Shown piece by piece: positions 60,476-61,227 of a stretch of DNA of 61,227 nt. The number at the start of each line of letters is the position of its first letter. Position 1 is the stretch's first letter. A program made the translations under genes and the position numbers. The stretch spans positions 1 to 61,227 of the forward strand of contig JAFQHL010000044.1 in assembly GCA_017397955.1 (NCBI GenBank). Reading direction: 5' to 3'. Under the pieces are notes generated by a model. It worked only from the letters and a program-made list of their open reading frames with translations, did not search any database and was not told the DNA's origin. Origin of the DNA: Clostridia bacterium. Lineage in GTDB: Bacteria; Bacillota; Clostridia; Oscillospirales; CAG-382.

Positions 60476-60546
60476 TGACATTTACTAGATGTCATCAAGG
60501 TTATCGTAGCATAGTAAAATGACTTTGTCAAGCACTAAATGTCATT
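60476..60546. promoter_or_regulatory. Repeated operator-like motif between the LRR and XRE genes
   Basis: TGACATTTACT reads rightward at 60476-60486 and TGACATTTAGT reads leftward at 60546-60536; each also forms part of a wider palindrome (TGACAT-7-ATGTCA at 60476-60494, and AAATGAC...GTCATTT at 60517-60548). The promoter of the LRR gene lies between. Confidence 0.6.
60503..60531 (-). promoter_or_regulatory. Sigma-A promoter of the leucine-rich-repeat gene
   Basis: Minus strand TTGACA (60526-60531), 17 bases, TACGAT (60503-60508), placed between the operator-like motifs. Confidence 0.75.
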
Positions 60547-60560
60547 TTGCGGAGGGAAAT

Positions 60561-60812
60561 ATGTTCAAAAACAAAGCAGGTAAGCGGAATAATATATGCG
60601 GGGAAGCGGTGGCAGAGATAAGAAAAGCCGCCGTGCCTAAAATGTCACAGCGGGCGTTGGCGGATGCTTTACAGCTTGTGGGGATTGATGTTGACAAGAA
60701 CGCAATACAGCGTATAGAAAGCGGTCAACGGTTTGTAACGGATATAGAGCTTGCGGCACTTTCGGCGGTGCTTGGGGTAAGCCCTTTGGTGCTACTTAAT
60801 TACACTGGATAA
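60561..60812 (+). CDS. Small XRE-family transcriptional regulator
   Basis: 83 residues dominated by a helix-turn-helix of the Cro/CI type: MSQRALADALQLVGIDVDKNAIQRIESGQRFV with DIELAALSAVLGVS after it. GGAGGG precedes ATG at 60561; codons upstream in the same frame lie in the operator region. It faces the LRR gene across a promoter region with repeated TGACATTTA motifs and may regulate both (inference). Confidence 0.88.
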   Translation: MFKNKAGKRNNICGEAVAEIRKAAVPKMSQRALADALQLVGIDVDKNAIQRIESGQRFVTDIELAALSAVLGVSPLVLLNYTG

Positions 60813-60817
60813 ACAAA

Positions 60818-60858
60818 CAGGACTGTTCTCAATCTCTTTTGAAAACAGTCCTGCTTTT
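60818..60858 (+). terminator. Terminator of the XRE gene
   Basis: Arms CAGGACTGTT and AACAGTCCTG with a 16-base loop, then CTTTTT. Confidence 0.85.
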
Positions 60859-60868
60859 TGTATACGAA

Positions 60869-60891
60869 AACCCCGCCATAGTGGCGGGGTT
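60869..60891. terminator. Left flanking hairpin of copy E
   Basis: Arms AACCCCGCCA and TGGCGGGGTT, loop TAG, with AAAA before it. It directly abuts the element, as in other copies, but a partner on the right side is missing because the copy is truncated. Confidence 0.75.
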
Positions 60892-61086
60892 CAGACCGCT
60901 GACAAAGGCACAGAACACGAAAAAAGAAAATACGGTTACTATAAAGTAAAAATTTCGGGGAACTTTTCCCCGAAATTTTGTATATTTTCATATTTTTTCG
61001 TTTGGAACGAACCTCGGCTTGCAGTACTCAGTACAGCTATCGCCTCGGTTCGTTCCATCTGTACTCTTTCTCAGCAGTCTGCCAAG
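60892..61086 (+). mobile_element. Triple-hairpin element, copy E (right end truncated)
   Basis: Starts CAGACCGCTGACAAAGGC and continues through hairpins 1 and 2 (arms TGGAACGAACC and GGTTCGTTCCA), but homology stops after GCCAAG at 61086, at the base of hairpin 3. About 28 bp of the element and the right flanking hairpin are gone. Confidence 0.85.
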
Positions 61087-61132
61087 CAAAAGCGGTTAAC
61101 CTGTGAGGGGATACGATATATGTGAAATGCTG

Positions 61133-61188
61133 CGTCCGTGATGATGGGTAACGGCACGTCGTAGGGCGGGGGTTTATCTCCCGCCGTC
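61133..61188 (+). repeat. Second dispersed repeat, copy 2
   Basis: GTCCGTGATGATGGG, a spacer, then GTAGGGCGGG and hairpin arms GGCGGG/CCCGCC at 61165-61185. Relates to 57567-57624 on the opposite strand. Confidence 0.45.
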
Positions 61189-61227
61189 ACATAGCAATTT
61201 GGTAAAACACCTCGTTTTGTAGATAAA

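Larger units (their letters stand above)
60813..61227. other. Gene-free 3' region of the window with copy E
   Basis: Contains the XRE terminator, the flanking hairpin, the truncated element copy E, and at 61133-61188 the second copy of another small repeat. No gene was found to the window end. Confidence 0.7.

Noticed and set aside
1..61227. CRISPR arrays, tRNA and rRNA genes, phage or transposase genes
   Set aside because: None seen. The short regular repeats in the window are coding (PPAES, LRR) or the dispersed elements described.

Overview
The window reads as chromosome from an anaerobic, endospore-forming member of the Clostridia (Bacillota), probably an uncultured gut lineage near the Oscillospiraceae. 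The grounds are a full spoIIIAA-AH operon, a pro-sigma-K gene, GerW/YtfJ, an oxygen-sensitive class III ribonucleotide reductase (nrdD/nrdG), and several secreted proteins with dockerin repeats, leucine-rich repeats and InlB-type repeats. No phage, insertion-sequence transposase, CRISPR array, tRNA or rRNA gene was seen. The adjacent parA, parB and serS genes suggest, without proving it, that the replication origin is not far away.

Layout. 439-13038 (minus) is a housekeeping block: gpmI, an M50 protease, scpA, scpB, a DUF2953 protein, ytfJ, a D-Ala-D-Ala carboxypeptidase, rluB, a small unknown, yhbY, nadD, yqeK, an LCP protein, rsfS and leuS. From a divergent promoter at about 13.1 kb, 13229-22215 (plus) holds nusB, xseA, xseB, ispA, dxs, tlyA, nadK, argR, recN and a VanZ-like gene. 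Then come parA, parB, serS, a small membrane protein and a MORN-repeat protein (22334-26687). 27024-31872 (minus) holds an AMP-dependent ligase and an aroA/glycosyltransferase/DUF5662 operon. 32004-34988 encodes secreted surface proteins. 35092-40158 (minus) is dapA-dapB-malQ-namZ followed by sigK. queA is at 40278. 41473-46418 (minus) is an anaerobic deoxynucleotide module: nrdG, nrdD with a fused redoxin, trxB and a lipoprotein gene, with NrdR boxes in front of both nrdG and nrdD. 46564-52629 (plus) is a spoVB-like flippase gene overlapping the complete spoIIIA operon. 52741-60812 encodes large secreted proteins and a small XRE regulator.

The most unusual feature is a dispersed non-coding element of 222-223 bp, with three complete copies (B, C, D), two copies incomplete here (A at the window edge, E truncated), and at least one decayed end fragment. 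Each folds into three hairpins, and the arms of the central hairpin differ between copies by paired, compensating changes. Every copy lies at a gene 3' end and sits between, or next to, a strong terminator-like hairpin that is different at each locus. In the complete copies that hairpin is present on both sides of the element, so the duplicated sequence is the hairpin itself (21, 21-22 and 28 bp) rather than a fixed length. This looks like a terminator-targeting mobile element whose target duplication is set by the size of the hairpin. I do not recognise it as a named family.

Other points worth attention are the NrdD-redoxin fusion beside a thioredoxin reductase gene; a sigK start codon lying in the 3' arm of the upstream operon's terminator, with a candidate sigma-E promoter placed so that only read-through RNA can form the hairpin; a likely ATT start codon for the D-Ala-D-Ala carboxypeptidase; a 25-fold PPAES repeat in front of a degenerate SGNH domain; and a repeated motif shared by the divergent promoters of the XRE and leucine-rich-repeat genes.
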